In this document: positions 26,677 to 35,896 of the stretch, piece after piece
How the letters are laid out: each line of letters starts with the position of its first letter
Position numbering within the stretch: position 1 is the first letter of the stretch
DNA from: Bacillus subtilis
Lineage (GTDB): Bacteria; Pseudomonadota; Alphaproteobacteria; Rhizobiales; Rhizobiaceae
Length of the DNA stretch: 64,000 nucleotides
Reading direction: 5' to 3'
Assembly: GCA_021733665.1 (NCBI GenBank)
Contig: JAHREI010000001.1
Span: forward strand, 124,001-188,000
Position numbers and translations under genes: made by a program
Notes under the pieces: model-generated
What the model was told of the DNA's origin: nothing
What the model saw: the letters and a program-made list of their open reading frames with translations, nothing else
The model's database searches: none

Positions 26677-27276
26677 ATGGCACTGCCTTTGATCCTTGCT
26701 TCTCAAAGCCCTTTTCGTGCAGCACTTTTAAAAAATGCGGGTATTCAGTTTACATCGCAGAAAGCTAATATTGATGAGCGCGCGGTGGAGGCACCGCTAT
26801 ATGAAACCGGTGCAACGCCGGAAGACGTGGCGCTGATCCTTGCAGAAACCAAAGCGGAAGAAGTGAGCGAACGTTTTCCGCATGCACTGATTATCGGTTG
26901 TGATCAGACATTGTCACTTGGCAATGAAATTTTTCACAAACCTGCGGATATGGATGGCGCTCGCCGCCATTTGCTGGCTTTGTCGGGTAAAACCCATCAG
27001 TTGAACAGCGCGGTGGTGCTGGTTCAGAACGGCCAGACCGTATGGCGTCATGTTTCGGTGGCTTATATGACTATGCGTCATCTGGAACCGGGCTTTATCG
27101 GTCGCCATCTGGCGCGTGTCGGCGATATTGCGCTTTCCAGTGTTGGTGCTTATCAGGTTGAAGGTGAAGGTATTCAGCTTTTCGATAAAATTGACGGTGA
27201 TTATTTCACCATTGTCGGTCTGCCATTACTGCCTTTGCTGAAAGAATTACGTGCCAGAGGGATTATTGATGGCTGA
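26677..27276 (+). CDS. maf: Maf-family nucleotide pyrophosphatase
   Basis: A 199-residue Maf/HAM1-fold protein with the N-terminal [11 protein letters not shown] (SxSxxR), DERAVE and the catalytic Asp in [11 protein letters not shown]. Maf proteins hydrolyse non-canonical or modified NTPs. The ATG at 26677 has GGAG 8 bases upstream. Its end overlaps aroE by 8 bases. Whether it belongs to the dTTP/UTP (YhdE) or m7GTP (YceF) subgroup cannot be told confidently. Confidence 0.9.
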   Translation: MALPLILASQSPFRAALLKNAGIQFTSQKANIDERAVEAPLYETGATPEDVALILAETKAEEVSERFPHALIIGCDQTLSLGNEIFHKPADMDGARRHLLALSGKTHQLNSAVVLVQNGQTVWRHVSVAYMTMRHLEPGFIGRHLARVGDIALSSVGAYQVEGEGIQLFDKIDGDYFTIVGLPLLPLLKELRARGIIDG

Positions 27277-28132
27277 GATGAAACGGGCTTTTGTAACCGG
27301 TTTTCCGATTAAACATTCGCGCTCACCTTTAATCCATAATTACTGGCTGCAACGCTATGGTTTGAGCGGTTCTTACAAGGCCATTGAAAACAGCTCCGAG
27401 AACTTTCCGCATTTTGCTAAAACCCTTGCAGAACAAGGCTTGAGTGGTGGTAATGTGACCATTCCGCATAAGGAAACTGCCTTTGCATTATGTGAAAAAC
27501 GTGATGCGGCAGCGGAGGCCATCGGGGCTGTGAATACCCTGTGGATAGATGCGGAAAACAAGCTCAACGGCGGTAATACGGATGCCTATGGTTTTGCTGC
27601 AAATCTTGATGCGCAATTACCGCATTGGGACAAAGACGGCCAAACTGCTTTGGTGCTAGGTGCCGGTGGTGCCAGCCGCGCTGTGCTCTATGCTTTACTG
27701 AACCGTGGTTTTGAGAAGATCATCGTGGTGAACCGCACTGTTGAGCGGGCGCAGGTTCTGGCTGGTCATTTTGGCTCAAAAATTGAAGCTGCTGGCTGGG
27801 ATCAGGCACAGGGCTTTGTCAGCTCTGCCGATGTGATTGTGAATACAACGTCACTGGGTATGAGCGGTCACGGTGAGGTAGAAGCTTTTCCGCTTGATTT
27901 CTCTGCAGCCAAAGCCGGTGCGGTTGCAACGGATATTGTCTATATACCTTTGGAAACACCGTTTTTATATCAGGCACGTCAGGCTGGTTTACGCTGTGTG
28001 GACGGCCTTGGCATGTTGCTGCATCAGGCCGTGCCGGGCTTCGAGCATTGGTTTGGTGTGCGTCCTGAGGTGACAGATGAGTTGCGTCAAATCATATTGG
28101 ACGATGTTCAAAGTGCATTCCGAAAAGTGTGA
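27269..28132 (+). CDS. aroE: Shikimate dehydrogenase (NADP+)
   Basis: AroE reduces 3-dehydroshikimate to shikimate in aromatic amino acid synthesis. The 287-residue protein has the shikimate-binding HSRSP and catalytic Lys in NVTIPHKE, then NTDAYGF, the NADP-binding [13 protein letters not shown] with NRT, and [19 protein letters not shown]. The ATG at 27269 follows AGAGG by 8 bases and overlaps maf by 8 bases. The last seven or so codons and the stop fall in RIME-like element copy 3, so the C-terminal tail was probably supplied by a repeat. Confidence 0.95.
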   Translation: MAEMKRAFVTGFPIKHSRSPLIHNYWLQRYGLSGSYKAIENSSENFPHFAKTLAEQGLSGGNVTIPHKETAFALCEKRDAAAEAIGAVNTLWIDAENKLNGGNTDAYGFAANLDAQLPHWDKDGQTALVLGAGGASRAVLYALLNRGFEKIIVVNRTVERAQVLAGHFGSKIEAAGWDQAQGFVSSADVIVNTTSLGMSGHGEVEAFPLDFSAAKAGAVATDIVYIPLETPFLYQARQAGLRCVDGLGMLLHQAVPGFEHWFGVRPEVTDELRQIILDDVQSAFRKV

Positions 28133-28154
28133 AGCGGTTTTCGGATAAAATGCA
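28113..28154. repeat. RIME-like dispersed palindromic element, copy 3 (overlaps aroE end)
   Basis: GTGCATT.CCGAAAA / TTTTCGGATAAAATGCAC stem with loop GTGTGAAGCGG, the inverse of the modules at 4819-4862 and 22182-22222. The aroE TGA stop (28130-28132) lies in the loop. Confidence 0.8.
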
Positions 28155-28190
28155 CGATAATTATCATTCTACATCTTGATGGGCAGACTT

Positions 28191-28781
28191 ATGATCAAGC
28201 TGGGACTGACCGGTTCAATCGGCATGGGAAAATCCACAACGGCGCAGCTTTTTGCAGAAAAAGGCGTGCCGGTTTACGATGCTGATGCGACAGTCCACGA
28301 GCTTTATCAATCTGAAGCCGTACCGCTGATTGCGGAAGCTTTTCCGGAAGCTGTTATTGACGGGCAGATTGATCGTAAAATTCTGTCTGCCAGTGTTTTG
28401 GGCAAACCGGATGAGCTTAAAAAGCTTGAGAAAATCGTTCATCCGCTTGTCCATGCAAAAGAGCAGCAGTTTTTGCGCGCTGCAGAGGCCAAAGGCGCCA
28501 AATTGGTAGTTCTCGACATTCCGCTGTTGTTCGAGACAGGCGGAACTGGTCGTGTGGATAAAATTCTGGTAGTCAGCGCACCTTATGATATTCAGCGCCA
28601 GCGCGTACTGGAACGTGAGAATATGACGGAAGAAAAATTTCAGTCGATTTTAGTACGCCAAACGCCGGATACTGAAAAACGAGCCAAAGCGGATTTTATT
28701 GTTGATACGGGACGCGACAAAGATTTTGCCCGCAAGCAAGTGTCAGATATTTTAGAAAAGCTGTTAAACGCAGCTCTATAA
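28191..28781 (+). CDS. coaE: Dephospho-CoA kinase
   Basis: Last step of CoA synthesis: phosphorylation of dephospho-CoA. The 196-residue protein begins [21 protein letters not shown] with the Walker A, then the conserved [12 protein letters not shown] Asp and [10 protein letters not shown]. The ATG at 28191 matches the family; a TTG-ATG pair at 28176-28181 would add up to five residues. It lies between aroE and dnaQ, the standard order near rhizobial origins. Confidence 0.94.
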   Translation: MIKLGLTGSIGMGKSTTAQLFAEKGVPVYDADATVHELYQSEAVPLIAEAFPEAVIDGQIDRKILSASVLGKPDELKKLEKIVHPLVHAKEQQFLRAAEAKGAKLVVLDIPLLFETGGTGRVDKILVVSAPYDIQRQRVLERENMTEEKFQSILVRQTPDTEKRAKADFIVDTGRDKDFARKQVSDILEKLLNAAL

Positions 28782-28800
28782 GTAATTTACAGGACGAACC

Positions 28801-29502
28801 ATGCGCGAGATTGTTTTCGATACGGAAACCACCGGTCTTGATAAAAACGACGACCGGGTAATTGAAATCGGCTGTATCGAGATGGTGAATAAGTTCATCA
28901 CCGGAGAAACATTTCATATCTATATCAACCCGCAGGGCAAAAAAGTTCATCCGGATGCGCTGGCTATTCATGGTATCACGGATGAGAGCCTGTTGGATAA
29001 ACCGACTTTTCCTGAAATTGCAGACAAGTTTCTGACCTTTATCGAAGGGGCTAAGCTGGTTGCGCATAATGCAATGTTCGATATCGGCTTTTTGAATGCT
29101 GAGCTGGAACGCATTAACCGGACACCGATTTCTACCGACGTGGTAATCGATACGCTGGCTTTGGCGCGACGTAAGCATCCGATGGGGCCAAACACGCTGG
29201 ATGCGCTGTGTAAGCGCTATGGCGTCGATAATGCGCATCGTAAATTGCACGGTGCATTGCTCGATACGGAATTGCTGGCAGAAGTTTATATCGAACTGCT
29301 CGGCGGACGTCAGACATCACTGGGACTGAGTGTTCAATCAGCGAGTGAAGCGACTAATGGCGACGAACCGGTTGCTGAAATTGTGCTGAAAGCACGGCCA
29401 AAGCCGCTGCCATCACGGTTGACTGCAGATGATCTTGCGGCGCATCAGAAGCTCATTGATAAAATGGGCGATAAGGCTGTCTGGAAAAAATATCTGAATT
29501 AA
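28801..29502 (+). CDS. dnaQ: DNA polymerase III subunit epsilon (proofreading exonuclease)
   Basis: The 233-residue DEDDh exonuclease has motif I VFDTETTG (Asp7, Glu9), motif II HNAMFDIGFLN and motif III HGALLDTELL (His and Asp). It proofreads replication as part of the Pol III core. The C-terminal tail after about residue 180 is the polymerase-binding part (PKPLPSRLTADDLAAHQ). It starts 19 bases after coaE and is probably cotranscribed with it. Confidence 0.95.
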   Translation: MREIVFDTETTGLDKNDDRVIEIGCIEMVNKFITGETFHIYINPQGKKVHPDALAIHGITDESLLDKPTFPEIADKFLTFIEGAKLVAHNAMFDIGFLNAELERINRTPISTDVVIDTLALARRKHPMGPNTLDALCKRYGVDNAHRKLHGALLDTELLAEVYIELLGGRQTSLGLSVQSASEATNGDEPVAEIVLKARPKPLPSRLTADDLAAHQKLIDKMGDKAVWKKYLN

Positions 29503-29577
29503 ATTTTATCTTTTATATAGATGTTTTTAGATTTTTTTGTAACTTATAGCTATCTTCAATAAAGCGATGGGATAGTT

Positions 29578-30063
29578 ATGAGAAGAATAAAGAATATTAT
29601 TTTAGTTTTTAATTTTCTTCTTTTTTCTTTTATTGATCCTTCATTTTCTGAAAACCAAAAATTTATTTGTGATTTTTCACATATGTGCAAAGTATCATCA
29701 CCTTGCAGTGATGAAAAAGATCCACAGAATTCCGGATGTCCCGGAGTGAAAGAATGTCGTTTCTTAAAAAATGATGATTTAAAATTAAGCCTTGATATTA
29801 ATGAAAACGAAGTGATTACAAAATGGATTACTGGTTTTGTTGATAATGCTTTCCAGCATAAAATTTTATCGGAATCAGATATTTCTGAATACACAGAATT
29901 ACCAACAAAAATATATACACTAGGCTTTTTTGATGATCTTAATGTCGTTAAACAAGTTATTTGGCTTAAAACTACAGGGGATGAGGCATCTATCTCAATA
30001 GCTGATGTTGAAATAGGTTCGCAGTCAAGTTTTATGAGTGGTTCTTGTAAAAAAGAAAAATAG
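29578..30063 (+). CDS. Hypothetical small exported protein, AT-rich
   Basis: 161 residues with a signal peptide (MRRIKNIILVFNFLLFSF..., cleavage near PSFS-EN). The mature part has a cluster of five Cys in about 40 residues (ICDFSHMCKV..SPCSDE..GCPGVKECRF) suggesting disulfides, then a mixed beta-rich region. I do not recognise a family. Codon use and composition are strikingly AT-rich beside dnaQ and secB, which fits horizontal gain or weak selection. GTTATG at 29575 marks the start and no strong Shine-Dalgarno is seen. A terminator follows. The reading frame is intact, so I call it a real gene. Confidence 0.65.
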   Translation: MRRIKNIILVFNFLLFSFIDPSFSENQKFICDFSHMCKVSSPCSDEKDPQNSGCPGVKECRFLKNDDLKLSLDINENEVITKWITGFVDNAFQHKILSESDISEYTELPTKIYTLGFFDDLNVVKQVIWLKTTGDEASISIADVEIGSQSSFMSGSCKKEK

Positions 30064-30075
30064 AAATTCATTATG

Positions 30076-30112
30076 AAAAAAGCCGCTATGTCTCAGACAC
30101 AGCGGCTTTTTT
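30076..30112. terminator. Bidirectional terminator between the hypothetical gene and secB
   Basis: Outer stem AAAAAAGCCGCT / AGCGGCTTTTTT with an inner TGTCT/AGACA stem, A-run left and T-run right. Confidence 0.92.
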
Positions 30113-30132
30113 AAAAATCATTACGTAAAAGC

Positions 30133-30615
30133 TTAGTTTACCTGAGCTTTAGCCTGTTCTTCAGCCATACGCTGCTGGAACATAGTTGCGAAATCAATCG
30201 GGTCGATCATCAGCGGCGGGAAACCGCCATTGCGTGTTGCATCAGCAATGATCTGACGGGCAAACGGGAACAGCAGACGCGGGCATTCGATGAACAGGAT
30301 CGGCAGCATGTGTTCCTGCGGAATGTTCTGAATGCGGAATACGCCACCATAAACCAGTTCAGTGCTGAACAGAACTTCTTTGCCTTCGCCAGCCTGCGCG
30401 GTCAGGGTCAGAACAACGTCAAAATCGCCTTCAGCGATCGGATTTGCGTTCACATTAACATTGATGCTGATGTTTGGCGCATTTTCACGCGGACGCAGGG
30501 AAAGCGGTGCATTCGGGCTTTCAAAGGAAAAATCCTTGATATACTGAGCCAGAATGTTGAGGGATGGCTGTGCACTACCGTTACCGTTCTGTGCTTCGTT
30601 TGGCGTCTCTGCCAT
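30133..30615 (-). CDS. secB: Protein-export chaperone SecB
   Basis: The 160-residue cytoplasmic chaperone keeps preproteins unfolded and hands them to SecA. It contains [27 protein letters not shown] and the LIYGG-like [12 protein letters not shown], then [24 protein letters not shown]. The ATG at 30615 has AAAAGGT upstream; a longer frame to 30705 gives a non-conserved extension. It is transcribed alone. Confidence 0.95.
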   Translation of the reverse strand: MAETPNEAQNGNGSAQPSLNILAQYIKDFSFESPNAPLSLRPRENAPNISINVNVNANPIAEGDFDVVLTLTAQAGEGKEVLFSTELVYGGVFRIQNIPQEHMLPILFIECPRLLFPFARQIIADATRNGGFPPLMIDPIDFATMFQQRMAEEQAKAQVN

Positions 30616-30929
30616 TATCATATACCTTTTTGTTAACGATGATCGACAGATCGTCGAACAGTATGACAACACAGGATATTGTGCTGTAACACTTTGAAAG
30701 CTCATACAATTTTATTGAAAAAACAACTTCATCAGAAGAAATTAAACCATAAAATTGATCTCGTGGTTTCAGAAAACCAAAGCTTGTGCAAAAGCAATCC
30801 GAAACTTGTGCCATTTGGCTAGCATATGTGCCTTTTGCAGGCAATAACGCTTGGTATTATTTGATAAAGCTAAAAAGAACAGGCATCAGAATAATACAGG
30901 GCAATGAATTGCTTGTCCCTTAGCTTTCG
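30616..30929. other. Intergenic region upstream of secB, no gene seen
   Basis: 314 AT-rich bases between the secB start and the fxsA stop, both leftward. It should hold the secB promoter and the fxsA 3' end. I see only a weak imperfect hairpin (about 30897-30920) just after fxsA, and no credible coding frame. Confidence 0.5.
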
Positions 30930-31481
30930 TCATTTTCGGTTGTCTTCAATCTCTTTCGGATCCTGCCCCCAGGGAGAGTCATTACTCTTTTTGGCACTGT
31001 AGGAGGAACTGGAATAATCCTCAGGATCGAGATCAATAATATCATCATCCTGCGGAGCGTTTCTCTGAGTATATGATGAATAACCGGCACCGCTTGCCTG
31101 AAAATTACTCGCCATGACGACACGGTTGCGTAAGAACCGGTTCCAGATCAGGTCGCGGACAAACGGGATAAACAGTAAAAGACCGACAATATCGGTCAGA
31201 AAACCTGGAATAATCAGCAGGATACCGGCAAAAATAAGCAGCGTTCCATGAATAATTTCACGTTCCGGCGCACGGCCTGCCGCAGTTTCTGTTTTCATCT
31301 GGTTGAGCAGGCTCAGACCCTGACGGCGCAGCAAGGCAAAACCCAGCACAGCACTGAGGACAATCAGGCCAAGTGTTGCCAGCACGCCGATTTCGGAACC
31401 GACAATGACAAAGCCTGCAATTTCAATAAATGGCAGTGCTAAAAACATGAGCAGGCTGATCGGACCTAGCATTTTCTTCAC
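30930..31481 (-). CDS. fxsA: FxsA family membrane protein
   Basis: A 183-residue inner-membrane protein with about four hydrophobic segments (LGPISLLMFLALPFIEIAGF; LATLGLIVLSAVLGFALL; GTLLIFAGILLIIPGFLTD; VGLLLFIPFVRDL), the FxsA pattern of an ALLR-QG loop followed by a GxLLIxPGFLTD helix. The tail is cytoplasmic, polar and Ser/Asp-rich. FxsA was named for suppressing F-exclusion of phage T7 in E. coli; its normal role is unknown. It diverges from the Tim44-like gene. Confidence 0.85.
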   Translation of the reverse strand: MKKMLGPISLLMFLALPFIEIAGFVIVGSEIGVLATLGLIVLSAVLGFALLRRQGLSLLNQMKTETAAGRAPEREIIHGTLLIFAGILLIIPGFLTDIVGLLLFIPFVRDLIWNRFLRNRVVMASNFQASGAGYSSYTQRNAPQDDDIIDLDPEDYSSSSYSAKKSNDSPWGQDPKEIEDNRK

Positions 31482-31557
31482 GGGTGATTGACCTCTTGAT
31501 GGACAGCCGACAGATGTGGTTTTGACCGTAAATATGCCGGATTATGAAATTAAACAG

Positions 31558-31624
31558 AATATATAGATAAGAATGCCGGTTTGGCATTTGAATGCCGGAA
31601 TGCAGTGAACTATATATTTTTTTA
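31558..31624. repeat. Nested AT-rich palindrome between fxsA and the Tim44-like gene
   Basis: Outer arms AATATATAG / CTATATATT (31558-31566, 31610-31618) enclose AATGCCGG..GGCATT repeats, then a T8 run. It lies in the 358-base divergent gap 31482-31839, otherwise without a recognisable gene. Confidence 0.5.
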
Positions 31625-31839
31625 AAACATAGCGTTTTTATGGTATCTTATCAGCAGATTATGGCTGATGACAGCGTATCTGAAGGCTTTTTCGGTATAA
31701 GGATCAGGCCTGTTACAGCATATTCTGAATATGCTCTGTAAAAAAGATATTGTATAATTCATCAGTACAGGCAAAACCTGAGACTGAGGTGTTCATTGTG
31801 TGATCCGGCAGATAACTGCGGAGATAGTTGGCGAGCGGT

Positions 31840-32544
31840 ATGAATTTTTTCAGTTTTGGCACATTCTTTTTCTTCATCGTTGCAGTGATTATTTTTCTGC
31901 AATTGCGCAGCGTGCTGGGAAAACGCACAGGTAATGAGCGCCCGCCATTTGATCCGTATACACGGCGCGAGGAAGACACAGCGCAGGCGTCTCAGCAGAA
32001 AGATAATGTTGTAGCCTTGCCGCAGCGCCAGACCATTGAAAATCAGGCTAAAGATTTCAAATCGATCGATGCGATTGCACCTGAGGGCACAGAGCTGAAT
32101 ACCGGTCTGCGCAATATCCGTGCACAGGATGCCAGCTTTGATCCGAAAGAATTCCTCAATGGCGTTAAAATGGCCTATGAGATGATTGTACTGTCCTATG
32201 CGGACGGTGATCGTAAAACCTTGAAAAACCTGCTTTCCAAAGATGTTTATGAAGGTTTTGATGCTGCGATCAAAGAACGCGAAACCCGCGGTGAAAAGGT
32301 CAATTCCACCTTTGTCGGTATCAATCAGGCGAAAATTGTTGCGGCTGATATGAAGGGCAAAGATGCGCAGGTTACAGTCCGTATTGTCAGCGAGATGATT
32401 TCTGCAACGCAGGACAAGCAGGGCAATATTATTGATGGCGATCTGGAAACAGTTGCGGAAATCCGTGATGTCTGGACTTTTGCACGTAATACTGCAAATC
32501 GCGATCCGAACTGGAAACTGGTTGCTACAGAAGCGGAAGATTAA
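31840..32544 (+). CDS. Tim44-like domain protein
   Basis: 234 residues: an N-terminal transmembrane anchor (MNFFSFGTFFFFIVAVIIFLQLRSVLG), a linker rich in Gln/Arg, then a Tim44/MBA1-type alpha+beta domain (FLNGVKMAYEMIVLSYADGDRKTLKNLL...). Alphaproteobacterial homologues are related to the mitochondrial import component Tim44; their role is thought to concern membrane protein handling. It heads a close run with mltA, the Smr gene and the XRE gene. The ATG at 31840 fits better than a TTG four codons earlier. Confidence 0.85.
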   Translation: MNFFSFGTFFFFIVAVIIFLQLRSVLGKRTGNERPPFDPYTRREEDTAQASQQKDNVVALPQRQTIENQAKDFKSIDAIAPEGTELNTGLRNIRAQDASFDPKEFLNGVKMAYEMIVLSYADGDRKTLKNLLSKDVYEGFDAAIKERETRGEKVNSTFVGINQAKIVAADMKGKDAQVTVRIVSEMISATQDKQGNIIDGDLETVAEIRDVWTFARNTANRDPNWKLVATEAED

Positions 32545-32578
32545 TCCCGTTTACTGAAACTATGAGAGGAGCAGTGTG

Positions 32579-33697
32579 ATGTCAGATTTGTCTGAAAAAC
32601 ACTGCTCTTTTGATGTTTTAGATTTCGCTGATTGTACTGGCTGGGCACAGGATGATCACGCAGCGGCATTCTCTGCATTTTTAAAATGTGCGATTTATGC
32701 AGAAAAAAATACTTATAAAAGCGGGATTTTAGGCCCGAAATTTGAAGAGCTTTTACCGGTTTTTGTAAAAGCACGCTCACTGGCAGCAGCATCACACCAA
32801 GTTAGCGCTGATACAGCGCGTGTCTTTTTTGAGCGCCATTTCTATCCTGTCAGAATTATTCCACATGATCGGAAAACGGGTTTTGTAACCGGTTTTTATG
32901 AGCCGGAAATTGCGGCTTCCCGTGTAAAAACGGCGCAATATTCTGTGCCTTTTTACCGAAAACCGGCAGATCTCATTAAGCTGGATGCGGATAACCGCCC
33001 AAAACATTTGCCTGAGGATATGGCCTTTGGCCGTTATCACAACGGGCAGGTGACAGAATATTTTGACCGGCAGGCGATTGATCAGGGGGCATTGGCAGGG
33101 CAAGGTCTGGAAATCGCCTATGTAGCGGATAAAGTGGATGCCTATTTTGCCCATGTACAGGGCGCTGTGCGGCTGAACTTTGAAGACGGCACTCAAATGC
33201 GTCTGACCTATGCGGCCAAGTCCGGACATGGCTTTACGGGCGCAGGACGCGTCCTGATTGATAAAGGTGAACTGGAACCTTCACAGGTCACCATGCAGAC
33301 CATCAGGCAATGGCTGGCAGCGCACCCTGCCCGTGTTGATGAAATTCTATGGCATAACCGTTCTTATATTTTCTTCCGCGAAGCACCGGTGGATGATGCG
33401 GCAGCAGGACCGGTCGCAGCAGCCAAAGTGCCCCTCACCGCACAAAGATCGCTGGCGGTTGATCGTAAATATCATTGCTTTGGCACGCCGTTTTTCATAA
33501 ATGTACACGTACTTTTAGAAAATGACGGTTCATTTCGTCATTTGATGATTGCGCAGGATACCGGATCAGCCATTCTTGGCCCTGCCCGCGGCGATCTGTT
33601 TTTCGGTTCCGGCGATGAAGCAGGCCAGCTTGCCGGCCGGATACGTCATGATACAGATTTTATCATGCTCCTTCCCCGCAAAAATAGTGCGGAGTAG
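32579..33697 (+). CDS. mltA: Membrane-bound lytic murein transglycosylase A
   Basis: A 372-residue MltA/3D-domain protein: a double-psi barrel with VTGFYEPEIAASR, then the 3D domain whose catalytic Asp region is IAQDTGSAILGPARGDLFFGSG. It cleaves the MurNAc-GlcNAc bond to the 1,6-anhydro form. No signal peptide or lipobox is visible at the N-terminus (MSDLSEKHCSFDVLDF), which is notable for a periplasmic enzyme. GAGAGGA 8 bases upstream supports the ATG at 32579. The Smr gene follows 4 bases after the stop. Confidence 0.88.
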   Translation: MSDLSEKHCSFDVLDFADCTGWAQDDHAAAFSAFLKCAIYAEKNTYKSGILGPKFEELLPVFVKARSLAAASHQVSADTARVFFERHFYPVRIIPHDRKTGFVTGFYEPEIAASRVKTAQYSVPFYRKPADLIKLDADNRPKHLPEDMAFGRYHNGQVTEYFDRQAIDQGALAGQGLEIAYVADKVDAYFAHVQGAVRLNFEDGTQMRLTYAAKSGHGFTGAGRVLIDKGELEPSQVTMQTIRQWLAAHPARVDEILWHNRSYIFFREAPVDDAAAGPVAAAKVPLTAQRSLAVDRKYHCFGTPFFINVHVLLENDGSFRHLMIAQDTGSAILGPARGDLFFGSGDEAGQLAGRIRHDTDFIMLLPRKNSAE

Positions 33698-33701
33698 TGC
33701 G

Positions 33702-34445
33702 ATGAAAACCACGAAGAAAAAACGCTCTGTACCACGCGTTTCGGATAAAAATATAATGAGAATGCTGAAAAATCCGAAAGAAGAGCAGAAGCCTGCGGAA
33801 ATAGCACCGAAACAAACCCCCGGTTTTCTGAAGTCGGAAGACCGTATTCTTTGGGAAACCGTTGCCCGCACCACGCGTCCTTTGCGTCCGGTTGCCAAAC
33901 GTCCTGCCTTTGCGATTGAGGATATGCATCTGTGGGATATGGAAAACGGTTTGAACGTCCCGCAGCGGGTGCAGGCAGAACCGGTGAAAGCCGCAACAGC
34001 AAAAGCTGCCAGCGAAACCTCCCTGCAAACACGGAAAAAGCAGGAGACGGTTACCAATCCGCTCCATGATATCGACCGGCCGACCATTCGCAAAATTGCC
34101 AAGGGGCGTGTAGAAATTCAGGCACGGATTGATCTGCACGGTATGCGTCAGCGCGAGGCGCATGATCTGCTTTACGGTTTTCTTGCAGATGCATGGCACA
34201 GAGGCTTGCGCTTTGTGCTGGTTATTACCGGTAAAGGCACATCTATGGGTAGTGACGGGGTGTTAAAGCAGGCAGTGCCACATTGGTTCTCAACACCCCT
34301 CTTCCGCCTCTATGTGAGCGCCTATGAGGATGCTGTGCGCCATCACGGCGGGCAAGGTGCGCTCTATGTCAGACTGCGTAAAACACCGGCTGAGAAGCTT
34401 GCAGAACGCCAGTCTCTCCAATTGAATAAACGGTCACTATCATGA
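33702..34445 (+). CDS. Smr domain protein
   Basis: A 247-residue protein with a basic N-terminus (MKTTKKKRSVPR), a long low-complexity linker and a C-terminal Smr (MutS2-related) domain: IDLHGMRQREAHDLLYGF and VLVITGKGTS. Stand-alone Smr proteins are DNA or RNA nucleases in some bacteria; the role here is unknown. GGAG 7 bases upstream supports the ATG at 33702, which is a better start than an upstream frame overlapping mltA. The stop overlaps the XRE start by 4 bases. Confidence 0.87.
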   Translation: MKTTKKKRSVPRVSDKNIMRMLKNPKEEQKPAEIAPKQTPGFLKSEDRILWETVARTTRPLRPVAKRPAFAIEDMHLWDMENGLNVPQRVQAEPVKAATAKAASETSLQTRKKQETVTNPLHDIDRPTIRKIAKGRVEIQARIDLHGMRQREAHDLLYGFLADAWHRGLRFVLVITGKGTSMGSDGVLKQAVPHWFSTPLFRLYVSAYEDAVRHHGGQGALYVRLRKTPAEKLAERQSLQLNKRSLS

Positions 34446-34819
34446 CGCCATTTGGCTTGCGGTTACGGCAATTGCGTGAGGAACGGGGTGTCAGCCAGAA
34501 AGAGATGGCCGCAGCCATTCGCGTTTCTGCGGCTTATCTCTCGGCATTGGAGCATGGACGGCGCGGACAGCCGACCTGGGATCTTTTGCAAAGAATGATC
34601 GGCTATCTGAATATTATCTGGGATGAAGCTGAAGAACTGCAAAATCTCGCGATGATATCGCATCCGCGCGTGACGATTGATACGGCGGGATTATCACCAC
34701 AGGCCACAGAACTGGCCAATCTGCTAGCCAATCATATTCAAATCCTGGATGAGGAAACGATAGCCAATCTCAGCACAATGCTGCGGCAGGCTTATAAAAA
34801 GCACCGCAGCCTGCGCTAA
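34442..34819 (+). CDS. XRE-family helix-turn-helix regulator
   Basis: A 125-residue protein with an N-terminal HTH_3 domain (FGLRLRQLREERGVSQKEMAAAIRVSAAYLSALEHG) and a C-terminal helical tail without a recognisable ligand domain. It is translationally coupled to the Smr gene (ATGA overlap), so it is probably not a toxin-antitoxin partner. The target is unknown. It converges on the DUF1402 gene. Confidence 0.85.
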   Translation: MTPFGLRLRQLREERGVSQKEMAAAIRVSAAYLSALEHGRRGQPTWDLLQRMIGYLNIIWDEAEELQNLAMISHPRVTIDTAGLSPQATELANLLANHIQILDEETIANLSTMLRQAYKKHRSLR

Positions 34820-34828
34820 ACGGTTTAA

Positions 34829-35812
34829 TTAAAACAGTGATTGCAAATCATCCATTTTGGAATTGACCAGCCATCCATAGTAATTTTCCTGCGGCAGCTG
34901 TTTATTCGGTTTACCTGCATTGGCAGCAGCCAGTGCACGGGCACGTGAATCCGCACCGCCGGTATTATACAAAGTGGCTGTAATGCCCGGATTTTTCGAA
35001 ATATCGAAATCGGCATATTTCTTGTAAGAACTGATGGAATGTTTGATCGTCGCTGCCATATAAGCGAGGCTCAGATCCGGATCCATAATGGTTTTATAGA
35101 CCTGCGCGCCATTCTCTGCGTTGAGTTTTGGCAGGCCGGAAACACGATTGACCGTATCGGACATTTGCAGCGCGGTCAGCGGGCTGATCTGACCGAGGCC
35201 AAAGGTTTGTCCGGCATAAAAAGGCTGGAAGAATACAGCGGCAAAGCGGTTATTCGGATAGGATTTACCATCGACTTTTTTGCCACGGAATTGTGTATCC
35301 CAGATGTTTTCACGGCAGACCCACAGAGAATAGCTGTCGGACAGACCTGAACATTTCGCAAATTCCGGGCGCTTGATAAAATCACCGACAGCCTCGCCTT
35401 TATATTCAAAGCTGACGCCTTGTTTCACATAGGAAATGGCTTTGACATAATAGGTCTGCAACTGGTCATAGGCATCAACATTATAGGTATGCTCACCAAT
35501 GATCGCACCGGCAATATGCACGGGATCAATATTATAGGCGGCAGCTGTTGATTTGATTTTTGAACGCAGGTTACGGTCGGTTTTCAGAAGCGTATAAATC
35601 TTCTGATATTTCGCTTCATAAGTTGTATTCAGCTTTTTTGTACGGTTGGCCGAAGCGCCAGGGATTGGTGGCTGTGTCGCATTACGATTGCCTGCCGGTA
35701 CAACTGTCGTTGCCTGTGCGGCTGAGATGAGTGCGCCTGAAATGATTGTGGATGCAAAAATACCTGTTCCGGCTGCGATTGCGATCTTTTTAAAAGGATG
35801 GCCGAGATTCAT
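34829..35812 (-). CDS. DUF1402 family exported protein (lysozyme-like fold)
   Basis: A 327-residue exported protein (signal peptide KKIAIAAGTGIFASTIISGALISAAQA; cleavage near AQAT). The mature part has SLT/lysozyme-like features: HIAGAIIGEHTYN with a possible catalytic Glu, and FGLGQISPLTALQM later, resembling the 'GLMQ' motif. It fits DUF1402, a family I know mainly from Hyphomicrobiales. A peptidoglycan role is inference. Confidence 0.75.
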   Translation of the reverse strand: MNLGHPFKKIAIAAGTGIFASTIISGALISAAQATTVVPAGNRNATQPPIPGASANRTKKLNTTYEAKYQKIYTLLKTDRNLRSKIKSTAAAYNIDPVHIAGAIIGEHTYNVDAYDQLQTYYVKAISYVKQGVSFEYKGEAVGDFIKRPEFAKCSGLSDSYSLWVCRENIWDTQFRGKKVDGKSYPNNRFAAVFFQPFYAGQTFGLGQISPLTALQMSDTVNRVSGLPKLNAENGAQVYKTIMDPDLSLAYMAATIKHSISSYKKYADFDISKNPGITATLYNTGGADSRARALAAANAGKPNKQLPQENYYGWLVNSKMDDLQSLF

Positions 35813-35896
35813 AAGTATTTTGCTCCATTTGCACTTGCTCTCATTACTAAAAGAATTTCAGGAAAGCACGGCATTTTAACTTCGTGCAGAAAATAA

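Noticed and set aside
34442-34819. Toxin-antitoxin module (XRE gene plus neighbour)
   Set aside because: The coupled partner is a Smr-domain protein and not a known toxin family.
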